Origin: Paraburkholderia polaris
GTDB taxonomy: Bacteria > Pseudomonadota > Gammaproteobacteria > Burkholderiales > Burkholderiaceae
Length of the DNA stretch: 64,000 bases
NCBI RefSeq assembly: GCF_012927345.1
Contig: NZ_JABBGJ010000015.1
Coordinates: 115,501 to 179,500, forward strand
Direction: 5' to 3'
Positions 1 through 9,121 of the stretch are shown in pieces; positions within the stretch are counted from its first letter, which is position 1; every line of letters begins with the position of its first letter. The translations under genes were made by a program, and so were the position numbers. The notes beneath the pieces were generated by a model. The model did not search any database. It was given only the letters and a program-made list of their open reading frames with translations, and had not been told where the DNA came from.

Positions 1-1
1 G

Positions 2-1249
2 GTCGCGCAACGGCTCGAATACATGGCCGGCGAGTTCGAAACCGACGACACGTTCACGAAGCTCAAGCAAAAGCTCGATCAATCGCCGGGCGGCAACGTG
101 ATTTTTTACCTGGCGGTCAGCTCGCGCTTTTTCAAACCGATCGTCGAGCATCTCGGCAAAGCGGGCTTGCTGAAAGAAGGCGATGGCGACGCGGGCGGCT
201 TCCGCCGTCTCGTGATCGAGAAGCCGTTCGGCACGGATCTCGCCTCGGCGCGCGATCTGAACGCACACATTCTGTCGTACGCGAACGAGTCGCAGGTGTA
301 TCGCATCGACCACTTTCTCGGTAAGGACACCGTACAGAGCATTCTCGCGGTGCGCTTCGCGAACGCCTTGTTCGAACCGATCTGGCGGCGCGAATATATC
401 GACAGCGTGCAGATCACCGCAGCCGAAACGATCGGCGTGGAGGGGCGCGGCAAGTTTTACGAGCAGACCGGCGCGTTCCGCGACATGCTGCCGAACCACC
501 TGTTCCAGTTGCTCGGCATGGTCGCGATGGAGCCACCCAATTCGTTCGATGCCGAAGCCGTGCGCAACAAGAAGGCTGAAATCTTCGACGCGATCCAGCC
601 GCTGACCGCAGACGACGTCGTCTTCGGTCAATACGAAAAGGGGCCTGCGGGCGTCGGCTATCGCGAGGAACCGGACGTCGCACCGGACAGCACGACGGAA
701 ACCTACGCCGCCGCGCGCGTGTACGTCGAGAACTGGCGTTGGGCGGGCGTGCCGTTCTATCTGCGCACCGGCAAGCGGCTTGCCGCGCGCCGCACGGAGA
801 TCTCAGTGCAGCTGAAACCGGTGCCGTTCCGCCTCTTCCGCGACACGCCGGTCGACGCGCTGACGCCAAACGTGCTGACTTTGCGCATTGATCCCGCGCA
901 CGGCACGAGCTTTGACTTCAATGTGAAGACGCCGGGGCCGGTGATGCAGATCGGCGCGGTCCAATCCTCATTCGACTACGCCGATTTCTTCGCGGAACAG
1001 GCCAATGTCGGCTATGAGACCTTGCTGTACGACTGCATGCTTGGCGACGAAACATTGTTTCAGCGAGCGGACAGCATTGAGACAAGTTGGGCCGCGGTGG
1101 ACGACGTGCTGCATCCGAAGACCGGCGGCGCGATGCCGGTGCGTGGCTACGCCGCGGGCAGCGAAGGCCCCGCCGAAGCAGACGCGCTGCTTGCACGCAA
1201 CGGCCATGCATGGCGGCCTTTGCAAAAGGATGCAGCCGAAAAGAAGTAA
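2..1249 (+). CDS. zwf: glucose-6-phosphate dehydrogenase, 3' part (5' end outside window)
   Basis: Oxidises glucose 6-phosphate to 6-phosphogluconolactone with reduction of NAD(P)+, feeding the Entner-Doudoroff and pentose phosphate pathways in the cytoplasm. The reading frame is open from the first bases of the window, so the N-terminal Rossmann part (roughly 80 residues of a usual 490) lies upstream. Visible landmarks are EKPFGTDLASA and the substrate-binding and catalytic motif RIDHFLGKDTVQ about 100 residues in, followed by the typical C-terminal domain (FYLRTGKRL, KPVPFRLF). The next gene, a glucokinase, follows after 35 bp, which suggests one glucose-catabolism transcript. Confidence 0.95.
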   Translation, partial: VAQRLEYMAGEFETDDTFTKLKQKLDQSPGGNVIFYLAVSSRFFKPIVEHLGKAGLLKEGDGDAGGFRRLVIEKPFGTDLASARDLNAHILSYANESQVYRIDHFLGKDTVQSILAVRFANALFEPIWRREYIDSVQITAAETIGVEGRGKFYEQTGAFRDMLPNHLFQLLGMVAMEPPNSFDAEAVRNKKAEIFDAIQPLTADDVVFGQYEKGPAGVGYREEPDVAPDSTTETYAAARVYVENWRWAGVPFYLRTGKRLAARRTEISVQLKPVPFRLFRDTPVDALTPNVLTLRIDPAHGTSFDFNVKTPGPVMQIGAVQSSFDYADFFAEQANVGYETLLYDCMLGDETLFQRADSIETSWAAVDDVLHPKTGGAMPVRGYAAGSEGPAEADALLARNGHAWRPLQKDAAEKK

Positions 1250-1284
1250 CTCCATGAGACGCATCAACCCAATCGGGGGACACC

Positions 1285-2085
1285 GTGGCCACACGTAAGA
1301 CGAAAGTAAAAAGCAGTACCGAGCGGATTCTGGCGATCGATGTGGGTGGCACTGGCCTGAAAGCCGCAATCATCGATGCGGACGGACAGATGAAAACCGA
1401 ACGTTTGCGTGTGGCGACGCCGCATCCGTGCACGCCGGATCAACTGGTGGACGCATTGGTGAAGCTGGTCGAGCCGCTTGTCGAAAAGGAGCCGCCCACG
1501 CTGATGTCGATCGGCTTCCCTGGCGTGGTGCGCAACAACCGCATTTTGACGGCGCCGCATTTTGGCATTGAAGGCTGGCACGATATTCCGCTCGCGGATT
1601 CGCTGGCGCAGCGCCTAGGTGGTCTGCCGGTGCGAATGATCAACGATGCCGAGATGCAGGGCTTTGCCGCGATCGAAGGTCATGGGCTCGAGTTCGTGCT
1701 GACGCTTGGCACAGGCGCGGGCACGGCGCTGTTCCGCGATGGCGAGTTGATGCCTCACCTCGAGCTTGCGCATCATCCGGTCAGCAAGAAGGGGGTGGCG
1801 TACGACGAGTACATCGGCGACGCGGCGCGCGAGGCAGCCGGAAACAAGCGCTGGAATCGCCGGGTCCAGAAGGTGATCGGGATTCTCGATTCGCTGGTGA
1901 ACTACGACAAGCTGTGGATTGGCGGCGGCAACGCGGCACGGCTGACGTTCAAGTTGCCCGGGAACGTCGCCACAGTATCGAACGATGCGGGGATCGAAGG
2001 CGGCGCCCGGCTGTGGCATCCGAAGTCGCTGCGCGAGACGCGGCAGTTGCCGGAGGCCAATGAGCGGACGGGCCGGTTCAAGTGA
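1285..2085 (+). CDS. ppgK: polyphosphate glucokinase, ROK family
   Basis: Phosphorylates glucose, probably with inorganic polyphosphate and/or ATP, giving the substrate of the upstream G6PDH. The 266-residue protein opens with the ROK/hexokinase phosphate-binding motif (LAIDVGGTGLKAAIID, near residue 17), then TLGTGAGTALF. The C-terminal stretch (LAHHPVSKK, NKRWNRRVQKVI, YDKLWIGGGNA) resembles polyphosphate glucokinases more than ordinary GlcK. The start is GTG at 1285, chosen because the GGGGGA ribosome-binding site lies just upstream and the ROK motif follows in frame. Phosphoryl donor preference is inferred from family resemblance only. Confidence 0.85.
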   Translation: MATRKTKVKSSTERILAIDVGGTGLKAAIIDADGQMKTERLRVATPHPCTPDQLVDALVKLVEPLVEKEPPTLMSIGFPGVVRNNRILTAPHFGIEGWHDIPLADSLAQRLGGLPVRMINDAEMQGFAAIEGHGLEFVLTLGTGAGTALFRDGELMPHLELAHHPVSKKGVAYDEYIGDAAREAAGNKRWNRRVQKVIGILDSLVNYDKLWIGGGNAARLTFKLPGNVATVSNDAGIEGGARLWHPKSLRETRQLPEANERTGRFK

Positions 2086-2226
2086 AGCGTGATTGGCGGA
2101 CGGATTCGTTGCGCGTCGGCGGAATAAAGCGCCCGGTCGATACGTTTGTCACCGGTAGCCGTGACGCGAGTCTGTTGCGCCACTACCTTTTTCAGCTTAG
2201 CTAACTTATACCCGGGGCAGCCAACG

Positions 2227-2796
2227 ATGATTCGAAGCGATGCCGCTGGCGTTGCACGACGCCTGTTATTTGTCAGCGTATCTGCCGTGCTGACGTTTGC
2301 TGCAGTGAGTGCCCGTGCGGCCGATGCATTCGCGCTGTCGTCACCAGGTTTGGCCGACGGCGGCACGCTGGATTCGAGCCACGCTGCAAGCGCGAATAAT
2401 TGCGGGGGCGGGAACGTGTCACCAGCCTTGCAATGGCGGAACTCACCTAACGGCACGAAGAGCTACGCGATTACTATTTTCGACCCGGACGGCGCGAAGG
2501 GTCTGGGCATTGTGCACTGGGTGTTATATGGCGTCGCGCCGTCGGCGACCGGGCTCGGCGCGGGTGCTACGCCGCCGGCCGGTAGTGTGGGGGGAACGAA
2601 CCGGACTGGCGGCCCGGGGTATTACGGACCATGCCCACCGGTCGGGGAGGTTCCGCATCATTATGTCGTGCAGATTTATGCGCTTGATTTACCGCCCGAC
2701 GCATTGCCGGCAGGGTTGACGCGCGACGCGTTGCAGGCGGCTATCAAGGATCATGTGCTTGCTGCGACCAGTACGGTGCTTCGATACGGACGGTGA
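2227..2796 (+). CDS. secreted YbhB/YbcL-type phosphatidylethanolamine-binding (PEBP) family protein
   Basis: The protein is 189 residues when started at ATG 2227, which has GGGGCAG upstream. It begins with a Sec signal peptide (RRLLFVSVSAVLTFAAVSARA-AD), so it is expected in the periplasm. The mature part carries bacterial PEBP features: FALSSPG, GGNVSPALQW, the ligand-pocket motif FDPDGAKGLGIVHWVLYG, and GPGYYGPCPPVG followed by HHYVVQIYALD. Family members are called Raf-kinase-inhibitor-like by homology, but their bacterial role is not settled. A longer GTG-started reading from 2146 is less likely because it would bury the signal peptide. Confidence 0.85.
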   Translation: MIRSDAAGVARRLLFVSVSAVLTFAAVSARAADAFALSSPGLADGGTLDSSHAASANNCGGGNVSPALQWRNSPNGTKSYAITIFDPDGAKGLGIVHWVLYGVAPSATGLGAGATPPAGSVGGTNRTGGPGYYGPCPPVGEVPHHYVVQIYALDLPPDALPAGLTRDALQAAIKDHVLAATSTVLRYGR

Positions 2797-2854
2797 TTTT
2801 TGTGCCACTGACGGCGGCGGCCGGGCGATCGACGCCGCCGTCAAAGGCAACACG

Positions 2855-3850
2855 CTACCTGGCCGCATCACCCCATCGATATTCCAGACTAACCTCATCA
2901 AGCTGCGCCTTGACTTGTGCATCGAGCACAAGCTCCGAAGCAGCCAGCGTATCGCTCAGTTGCTCAGCGCGACTTGCGCCAATAATCGCTGAGGTAATCA
3001 GCGGATTAGCCAGCACCCACGCAAGAGAAACCCGAGTCAAAGACTCGCCCGTCGGCGTAGCAATCGCCTTCAATTTTTCGATCGTTTCGAATTCGCGCTG
3101 ATGCCAGTACCGCTCCTGATACATCGCCCCCGCCTTGCCGACGGTTTCGGTAAATCGTCCGGACGTGGGCGCTGCATCCACCCGATGCTTGCCCGTCAGC
3201 AAGCCACCCGCCAGTGGGTTATACGGCATCACGGCCAGTTGCTCTTCAGCCGCTAAAGGTAACAACTCCCGCTCGATCTGCCGGAACAACAGGTTATAGC
3301 GGGGCTGCACCGACACAAACCGCGCCACGCGTAACACATCAGCGCGACCCAGCGCTCGCGCCAGCCGATAGGCGAGGAAATTCGACACCCCGATATACCG
3401 TGCCTTGCCCGATCGAACGATCACGTCCAGCGCCTCCAGCGTCTCATCGAGCGGCGTATTCGCATCGTCGGAATGGAGCTGGTACAGGTCCACGTAATCC
3501 GTGCCGAGGCGCCGCAGCGATGCATCGATCGCGTCCAGCAGATGTTTGCGCGACGCGCCTTGATCCCACGCCGACGGCCCCATCTTGCCAACTGCCTTCG
3601 TCGCCAGAATGAAGCGGTCGCGTTTGCCTTTCAGCCACCGCCCGACGATTTCCTCCGTGCGCCCGGCATTACTCTCGCCGGCGCCGAGCGGATAAACGTT
3701 GGCGGTATCGATGAAGTTCACGCCGGCATCCGCCGCCGTGTCGAGAATGCGATGCGAGGCATCTTCTTCAGTCTGCAGGCCAAAGGTCATCGTGCCGAGG
3801 CACAGGCGCGAAACGGTCAGGCCAGTGCGGCCGAATTTGCGGTATTGCAT
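2855..3850 (-). CDS. aldo/keto reductase
   Basis: NAD(P)H-dependent oxidoreductase of the AKR superfamily, 331 residues from ATG at 3850, which has a GGAG-type site upstream. It starts MQYRKFGRTGLTVSRLCLGT and carries the expected tetrad: D and Y in FIDTANVYPLG, K in ILATKAVG and H in DLYQLHSDD. The C-terminal cofactor-binding segment (ITSAIIGASRAEQLSDTL) is present. The open frame extends upstream to 3943 but that part does not look like AKR sequence. The gene is convergent with the PEBP gene. The substrate is unknown. Confidence 0.9.
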   Translation of the reverse strand: MQYRKFGRTGLTVSRLCLGTMTFGLQTEEDASHRILDTAADAGVNFIDTANVYPLGAGESNAGRTEEIVGRWLKGKRDRFILATKAVGKMGPSAWDQGASRKHLLDAIDASLRRLGTDYVDLYQLHSDDANTPLDETLEALDVIVRSGKARYIGVSNFLAYRLARALGRADVLRVARFVSVQPRYNLLFRQIERELLPLAAEEQLAVMPYNPLAGGLLTGKHRVDAAPTSGRFTETVGKAGAMYQERYWHQREFETIEKLKAIATPTGESLTRVSLAWVLANPLITSAIIGASRAEQLSDTLAASELVLDAQVKAQLDEVSLEYRWGDAAR

Positions 3851-4290
3851 GGTCAACTCCGAAGCAGAACGGAACGGTTGCGGTATGCGGTGTTGCAAAA
3901 AGGATAAACGGTGTCGCGATTTCGTGTTTGGATACGGGCACATTCAGGAGCAGAAGGGCGTTAGCATTTAGAAAGCTTTTCGCCTCACTGGATTTCTATG
4001 CGCGAATACAACGAACTTTTATGATCGGAGCACATCAACTGAACCATGCCGTTGGTTCAGCGGCAAGATGGCGGCATTTAACGCGCTTATCCCCGATTTA
4101 CATAGGATCATCTATTCATCTGATAAATAGCTGGATTTCTCGCGTAACAGGCCGTTAACATTACAAATGCGTAATCTAGTCTTGACGCTGCCCTGTTGAA
4201 AATTACGAAACCCATACATTCGTAAAAGACCGAAACAATTTAATTACAGCAGGTAATGTTCGGCGAGGTTGATGCGCTTTTATGCGTGTG
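3851..4290. other. non-coding, relatively AT-rich intergenic region
   Basis: About 440 bases between the divergent aldo/keto reductase and siderophore receptor genes, clearly more AT-rich than the surroundings. Short open frames occur but none has a convincing start or family resemblance. It must contain the aldo/keto reductase promoter at its left end and upstream promoter sequence for the receptor at its right end. I see no RNA gene in it. Confidence 0.5.
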
Positions 4291-4312
4291 GAATGATATC
4301 GATTCTCATTTA
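4291..4312 (+). promoter_or_regulatory. probable Fur box upstream of the siderophore receptor operon
   Basis: The core TGATATCGATTCTCA (4294-4308) fits the 7-1-7 Fur consensus TGATAAT-n-ATTATCA with 5 of 7 and 6 of 7 matches in the two arms. It lies about 130 bp before the receptor start, a normal place for iron-dependent repression. The function of the downstream operon (ferric siderophore uptake) supports the call. Confidence 0.65.
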
Positions 4313-4439
4313 ACCATCAGCCAGCCATCCCGTCGTCTTTGCTCTGAGCAGTAGACCGGCAGCCAGCCAATTGCGGTTTTGCCATTGATTCCATGTCGAC
4401 CATGCGGATCTGGCAAGCGCACTCCTGACGGGATTTCCC

Positions 4440-6632
4440 ATGTTCAATCACACGCCGCTTGCGACTGCGTTAGCGCTAGCTTTTGCCGTTCCGTTCGCCA
4501 CGCCCGCGGTCGCGCAGACCGCGCCGCAAACCGCATCGCAGCCGTCGGCTCAAAACGCATCGGCGAGCGCAGCAGGCGATAACGGAACCTTGCCGACCAT
4601 CGGCGTCGCGGCGCAAGCCGAACAACAGGACTTCCAGGCAGAACGCTCGAACGTCGGTGCGAAGACGCCCACCGCGTTGCGCGACATTCCGCAAACGGTC
4701 ACCGTCATCAACAAGGCGGTGCTCGCCTCCCAAGGCGCCACGTCGTTCCAGGACGCGCTGCGCAATGCGCCGGGCGTGACGATCGGCGGGGCCGAAGGCG
4801 GTCAGATCGGCAACAACATCAACTTGCGCGGCTTCACCGCGCAGAACGACATCTATCTGGATGGGTTCCGCGATCGCAACCAGTACTATCGCGACACTTT
4901 CGACCTCGAAGAACTCGAGGTGCTGTACGGTCCGTCGTCGATGTTGTTCGGCCGCGGTTCGACGGGCGGCGTGATCAACCAGGTCAGCAAGAGGGCGAAC
5001 CTGACCGACTCGGCGGAAGTCACGGGCATGATCGGCACCGACGATCGCTATCGCAGCACCGTCGACGTCAACCACAAGCTGACTGACACCTCGGCGATCC
5101 GCCTGAATGCGTTCGGCCAAAGCCTCGGTTCGACACGCGACGAGATGAAGAACAAGGACTACGGTATCGCACCGGAAGTGCGTTTCGGCATCGGCACACC
5201 AACCGAAGTAACGATCTCCGCGCTGATCCAGCACAACTACGACATGCCCGACTATGGCGTGCAGGCGTTGAATGGGCATCCTTCGCCTGTGCCGAAAAAT
5301 ACCTTCTACGGCTTGACGACCGACCGCACGATTCAGGATGTCCAGACCTTTACGGCCGGCATCAAGCACAAGTTCTCCGACAGTCTCACACTGAGCAACC
5401 AGACGCAGTTCTCGCATTCGCTAACCGACGCGCGCGAAACCGCGCCGCAGGCCGTGTTGACGGGGCCGCTCACCACCAGCACGGCGCTGACCAACGGTAA
5501 TTTCACGACCTTGTCGCCGTCGCAACTATTCATCAAGTTGCAGAGCCACGACCGTGTGATCGAAAACCATTCGCTGTACAACGACACGATGGTCGAATAC
5601 AAGTTCGACACCGGCCCGATCAAGCATGACCTGATCGCCGGCGTCGAACTTGGGCATGACAGTTACTCGAACCAGGCGTACACGCGCAACAACTTGCCGG
5701 TCGTTTCGATGGTGAATCCGGCGTATCTGTCGTCGCCCGCTGGCGTGACCACGACGGTCGGCAACTATGCCAATTCCGGGTCGAATGAGATCGCCGGCTA
5801 CGTCAACGACACCGTGTCGCTCGGTCAACACTGGAAGGTGATCGGCGGTTTGCGTTGGGACCGCTTCCAGGCGCAGATCCACAACACGATCAGCCTGCCG
5901 GGTTACGCGACTCAAACCAACTTCTTCACCAGTGTGCGCGCCGGTGTGATCTATCAGCCGACCGACTGGCAGTCGTACTACGTGTCGTATGGCACGTCGT
6001 TCGATCCGTCGCTCGAAGCGTTGACGGTCACCAACCTGACGCAGAACCTGGCGCCGGAGTCGACCAAGTCGTACGAAGTGGGCGGCAAGTGGGACCTGCT
6101 GGGCGGCAATATCTCGGTGACGTCCGCGTTCTTCCGCGAGGAAATGACCAACGCCCGCACGCAAGTTTCGCCGACCGAATACGAGCTCGACGGCGACATC
6201 CGCGTCGACGGATTCCAGGCCGGCGTGACCGGTCACATCACCGACAAGTGGCAGATTTTTGGCGGCTACACGTACATGGACGCCATCATCCTGAAAGCGC
6301 TCGATGGAACGCAAGGGCACACGCCGGCCAACACGCCGCGCAACACGCTGACGCTCTGGAGCACATACGCCATCACGCCGCATTGGGAAATCGGCGGTGG
6401 CCCGACCTACATGTCGCCGCGCTACGCGTCGAATACGAACTATGTGCAGGTCCCGGGCTACACGCGCTGGGATGCGACCGCCGCCTACCACGCGAAGAAA
6501 TACGACGTTCGGCTGAATCTGCTGAACCTGACCAACAAGATGTACTACGACGCGCTCATCCAGTCGGACGGCGGCCGTTCCGTGCCGGGCATCGGACGCA
6601 CGCTGCTGGCGACGTTCGACTACCGGTTCTGA
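4440..6632 (+). CDS. TonB-dependent siderophore receptor (Fiu/catecholate type)
   Basis: Outer-membrane ferric-siderophore transporter of 730 residues. Residues 1-25 form a signal peptide (FATPAVAQ). They are followed by a low-complexity linker, a TonB-box-like TLPTIGVAAQ, and the plug domain (ALRDIPQTVTVINKAVL, NNINLRGF, LEVLYGPSSMLFGRGSTGGVIN). A 22-strand-type barrel ends in the terminal aromatic motif ATFDYRF. No N-terminal STN signalling domain is present, so regulation is expected through Fur rather than a FecIR-type relay. It is followed by a PiuC-type hydroxylase and a PepSY protein, the arrangement known for fiu/piuA-piuC loci. The exact siderophore cannot be read from sequence. Confidence 0.93.
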   Translation: MFNHTPLATALALAFAVPFATPAVAQTAPQTASQPSAQNASASAAGDNGTLPTIGVAAQAEQQDFQAERSNVGAKTPTALRDIPQTVTVINKAVLASQGATSFQDALRNAPGVTIGGAEGGQIGNNINLRGFTAQNDIYLDGFRDRNQYYRDTFDLEELEVLYGPSSMLFGRGSTGGVINQVSKRANLTDSAEVTGMIGTDDRYRSTVDVNHKLTDTSAIRLNAFGQSLGSTRDEMKNKDYGIAPEVRFGIGTPTEVTISALIQHNYDMPDYGVQALNGHPSPVPKNTFYGLTTDRTIQDVQTFTAGIKHKFSDSLTLSNQTQFSHSLTDARETAPQAVLTGPLTTSTALTNGNFTTLSPSQLFIKLQSHDRVIENHSLYNDTMVEYKFDTGPIKHDLIAGVELGHDSYSNQAYTRNNLPVVSMVNPAYLSSPAGVTTTVGNYANSGSNEIAGYVNDTVSLGQHWKVIGGLRWDRFQAQIHNTISLPGYATQTNFFTSVRAGVIYQPTDWQSYYVSYGTSFDPSLEALTVTNLTQNLAPESTKSYEVGGKWDLLGGNISVTSAFFREEMTNARTQVSPTEYELDGDIRVDGFQAGVTGHITDKWQIFGGYTYMDAIILKALDGTQGHTPANTPRNTLTLWSTYAITPHWEIGGGPTYMSPRYASNTNYVQVPGYTRWDATAAYHAKKYDVRLNLLNLTNKMYYDALIQSDGGRSVPGIGRTLLATFDYRF

Positions 6633-6709
6633 AGCGTGCCTCATTGATACGGTAGGCTTGCCGCTCTCGCAAACGGCAGGCCGACCTAACGAGGCCAAGG
6701 AAACTCAAG

Positions 6710-7393
6710 ATGCTGCTGCACATTCCGAATGTACTGAACGCCGAGCAATTGCGCTTTGTGCGCGAGCGGCTCGACAGCGCCGGCGACGCGTGGGTCGACG
6801 GCCGCGCGACCGCCGGTTATCAAGGCGCGCCGGTCAAACGCAATCAGCAGATCGCCGAGCATTCACCGCTCGCGCGTGAACTTGGCGATGTGATTCTCGC
6901 GTCGATCGAGCGCAACCCGCTGTTCATCAGCGCGGCGTTGCCGAACCAGGTTTATCCGCCGCTCTTCAACCGTTACGAAGGCGGCATGGAATTCGGCAGT
7001 CACGTCGACGGTGCGGTGCGGGTGCTGCCCAACGGCGTGAAGCTGCGCACGGACGTGTCGGTGACGCTGTTCATCTCCGAACCCGGCGAATACGACGGCG
7101 GCGAACTCGTTGTCGAAGACACCTATGGCGTGCAGCAGGTCAAGCTGCCGGCGGGCGACATGATCGTCTATCCGGCCACCAGCCTGCATCAGGTCACGCC
7201 GGTCACGCGCGGTGCGCGCCTCGCCAGCTTCTTCTGGGTGCAAAGCCTCGTGCGCAGCGACACGCAACGCGCGTTGCTATTCGATATGGACACGGCGATT
7301 CAACGTCTGAACGCCACGCATGCTGACGACGCTGCGCGCCGTAGCCTGGTCGGCTGCTATCACAACCTGTTGCGTACCTGGAGCGAAACGTGA
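6710..7393 (+). CDS. piuC: Fe(II)/2-oxoglutarate-dependent hydroxylase, PKHD type (PiuC/YbiX family)
   Basis: Cytosolic 2-oxoglutarate dioxygenase of 227 residues, the usual length. The iron-binding facial triad is visible as H and D in FGSHVDGAVR and the distal H in TSLHQVTPVTRGAR. The R of GARLASFFWVQS is the probable 2-oxoglutarate ligand. The N-terminus (MLLHIPNVLNAEQLRFVRE) and VKRNQQI are typical of the family. It is co-transcribed with the siderophore receptor and overlaps the PepSY gene by 4 bases. Its substrate is unknown; linkage to catecholate receptors implies a role in iron acquisition. Confidence 0.92.
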   Translation: MLLHIPNVLNAEQLRFVRERLDSAGDAWVDGRATAGYQGAPVKRNQQIAEHSPLARELGDVILASIERNPLFISAALPNQVYPPLFNRYEGGMEFGSHVDGAVRVLPNGVKLRTDVSVTLFISEPGEYDGGELVVEDTYGVQQVKLPAGDMIVYPATSLHQVTPVTRGARLASFFWVQSLVRSDTQRALLFDMDTAIQRLNATHADDAARRSLVGCYHNLLRTWSET

Positions 7394-8112
7394 GCGTACC
7401 CGAAGCTATTGAATTCCAACCGGCTGCGGATATCGACGCTGCGGCGAACGAACCGCAGCGGTTCGAGCGCGGCGAACTGAAAACGCGGCAGCAGCGCTCG
7501 CGCCGCGCGACGTTCGTCAAATGGCTGCGCAAAGTGCATGGCTGGATCGGTTTGTGGGGCGCGGCGCTGGGTTTGCTGTTCGGCACCACGGGCTTTCTGC
7601 TGAACCATCGTGGCGGCCCGCTCAGGGTGTCGACCGGCGAGCCGCAGGTGTCGGTCGTGCAGGTGCCGTTGCCGCAACCGGCGCCTGAGACGCCGCGCGA
7701 ACTCGGCAAGTGGCTCAAGCAGGAACTGAAACTAGCCGGCAACCCGGGACGCGCGCAGAAAGAGTCCGCGCATCCGGTCGCGTGGGGTGACCGCAGCATG
7801 GTCCAGCCCGAGCACTGGCAGCTCAACTTCGCGTCGCCCCATGAAAACACGACCGCTGAGTATTGGGTCGGCAACGGTTACGTGACGGTCAAGCGCAGCG
7901 AGAACTCATTTCTCGCGACGCTCACGAATCTGCATAAGGGCGTCGGCTTGAGCATCGGCTGGGTGCTGCTGATCGATACGCTGGCGGGCAGCATCATTCT
8001 GCTGTCGCTCACGGGCGTCCTGCTTTGGACGGAGTTGCACAAGCGCAAAACCGTCGGCGTGGTGCTGGTGGTCGGGTCGATCGTCGCTGCTGTGTGCGTG
8101 GGGCTGATCTAG
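7390..8112 (+). CDS. PepSY-associated transmembrane protein
   Basis: Inner-membrane protein of 240 residues starting at GTG within the overlapping GTGA of the preceding stop. A basic N-terminal region precedes the first hydrophobic helix (WIGLWGAALGLLFGTTGFLLN), then comes a periplasmic PepSY-like region. Two C-terminal hydrophobic helices follow (IGWVLLIDTLAGSIILLSLTGVLLW and VVLVVGSIVAAVCVGLI). Such proteins commonly follow siderophore receptors and have been proposed to act in periplasmic reduction of ferric siderophores. That role is inferred from context. Confidence 0.85.
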   Translation: MSVPEAIEFQPAADIDAAANEPQRFERGELKTRQQRSRRATFVKWLRKVHGWIGLWGAALGLLFGTTGFLLNHRGGPLRVSTGEPQVSVVQVPLPQPAPETPRELGKWLKQELKLAGNPGRAQKESAHPVAWGDRSMVQPEHWQLNFASPHENTTAEYWVGNGYVTVKRSENSFLATLTNLHKGVGLSIGWVLLIDTLAGSIILLSLTGVLLWTELHKRKTVGVVLVVGSIVAAVCVGLI

Positions 8113-8128
8113 CAGACTCCGCTGGTGC

Positions 8129-8278
8129 GGCGTAGCGGCGGCGAACGGATCGTCGGTGACCTGCTACGACCTTGTGCTGACGCTGGAGCCGCGCAAGGTG
8201 TCGTCGCACGCGAACCTGCCGCGCAAGCCTTACGATCCTTCTGATCTGATCGATGCGCTGAAAATGCCGCTCGGGTAG
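8129..8278 (+). pseudogene. possible 3' remnant of an unidentified coding region
   Basis: Between the PepSY gene and the nitroreductase a frame of about 50 codons runs to TAG at 8276-8278. It reads like real protein (TCYDLVLTLEPRKVSSHANL, then PRKPYDPSDLIDALKMP). Codon use resembles neighbouring genes but there is no good start codon or ribosome-binding site. It may be the tail of a deleted gene or chance coding-like sequence. I do not recognise the family. Confidence 0.25.
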
Positions 8279-8382
8279 TGGCTCGCATTCGACATCCTGC
8301 ACGCCCGCCAGCGGGAAAGCGGGCGCTCGCGCTAGAATCTTCGCAGACCGCCAAAACTGTTGGCCCTGCCGGAATTCTGCCG

Positions 8383-9072
8383 ATGACCGCACCCCCCAAT
8401 CAGGTCGACGCCGCGCTGAAGTCGCGGCGCTCGATCCGTGCCTTTCTGCCCACGCCGGTTGCGCGCGCCGAGATCGAAGCGATTCTCGAAGCCGCCAGCC
8501 GCGCGCCGTCGGGCACCAACACTCAGCCGTGGAAGGTGTACGTGGTGACGGGGGAGTCGCTCGCGCGACTGTCGCAGGCTCTGGTCGCTGCCTATAACGA
8601 CCCCCGGCGCGATGCGCTGTATCAGGAGGAGTATCGCTACTACCCGCATCAATGGGTGTCGCCGTACATCGACCGCCGCCGCAAGATCGGCTGGGATCTG
8701 TACGGCCTGCTGGGCATCGAAAAGGGCGACAAGGCGCGCATGCATGAACAGCACGCGCAGAACTACCGGTTTTTCGGCGCGCCGGTCGGCCTGTTCTTTA
8801 CGATCGAGCGGGTGATGGAGCGCGGCAGCTGGCTCGACTACGGCATGTTCCTGCAAGCGATCATGACGGCGGCGCGCGGGCGCGGCCTCGACACCTGTCC
8901 ACAGGCCGCCTTTACGCCGTTTCACCGGGTGATTGCCGAGCATCTCGGCCTGTCGACCGAGGAGCAACTGGTGTGCGGCATGTCGCTCGGTTTCGCCGAT
9001 GAAAGCGCGCTGGTCAATACGCTACGCACGGATCGCGAACCGGTTGAACGGTTCACGCGATTTCTCGATTGA
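8383..9072 (+). CDS. nitroreductase family protein
   Basis: FMN-dependent oxidoreductase of 229 residues from ATG 8383. The N-terminal FMN-binding signature is clear (ALKSRRSIRAFLPTPV, then EAASRAPSGTNTQPWKVYVVTG). The C-terminal half has the usual flavin contact GMSLGFADE. A longer GTG-started version from 8278 is possible but adds non-homologous sequence. Members reduce nitroaromatics or quinones; the physiological substrate is not predictable. The gene stands alone between the iron-uptake operon and the HiPIP gene. Confidence 0.9.
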   Translation: MTAPPNQVDAALKSRRSIRAFLPTPVARAEIEAILEAASRAPSGTNTQPWKVYVVTGESLARLSQALVAAYNDPRRDALYQEEYRYYPHQWVSPYIDRRRKIGWDLYGLLGIEKGDKARMHEQHAQNYRFFGAPVGLFFTIERVMERGSWLDYGMFLQAIMTAARGRGLDTCPQAAFTPFHRVIAEHLGLSTEEQLVCGMSLGFADESALVNTLRTDREPVERFTRFLD

Positions 9073-9121
9073 CCTCGATTGATCCCGATTGACGGGCATC
9101 CTCACTTCCCATCCGACCATT

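Noticed and set aside
5526..6698. 390-codon minus-strand frame inside the TonB receptor
   Set aside because: Antisense shadow of a strongly supported receptor gene; Arg/His/Val-rich translation typical of high-GC mirror frames.
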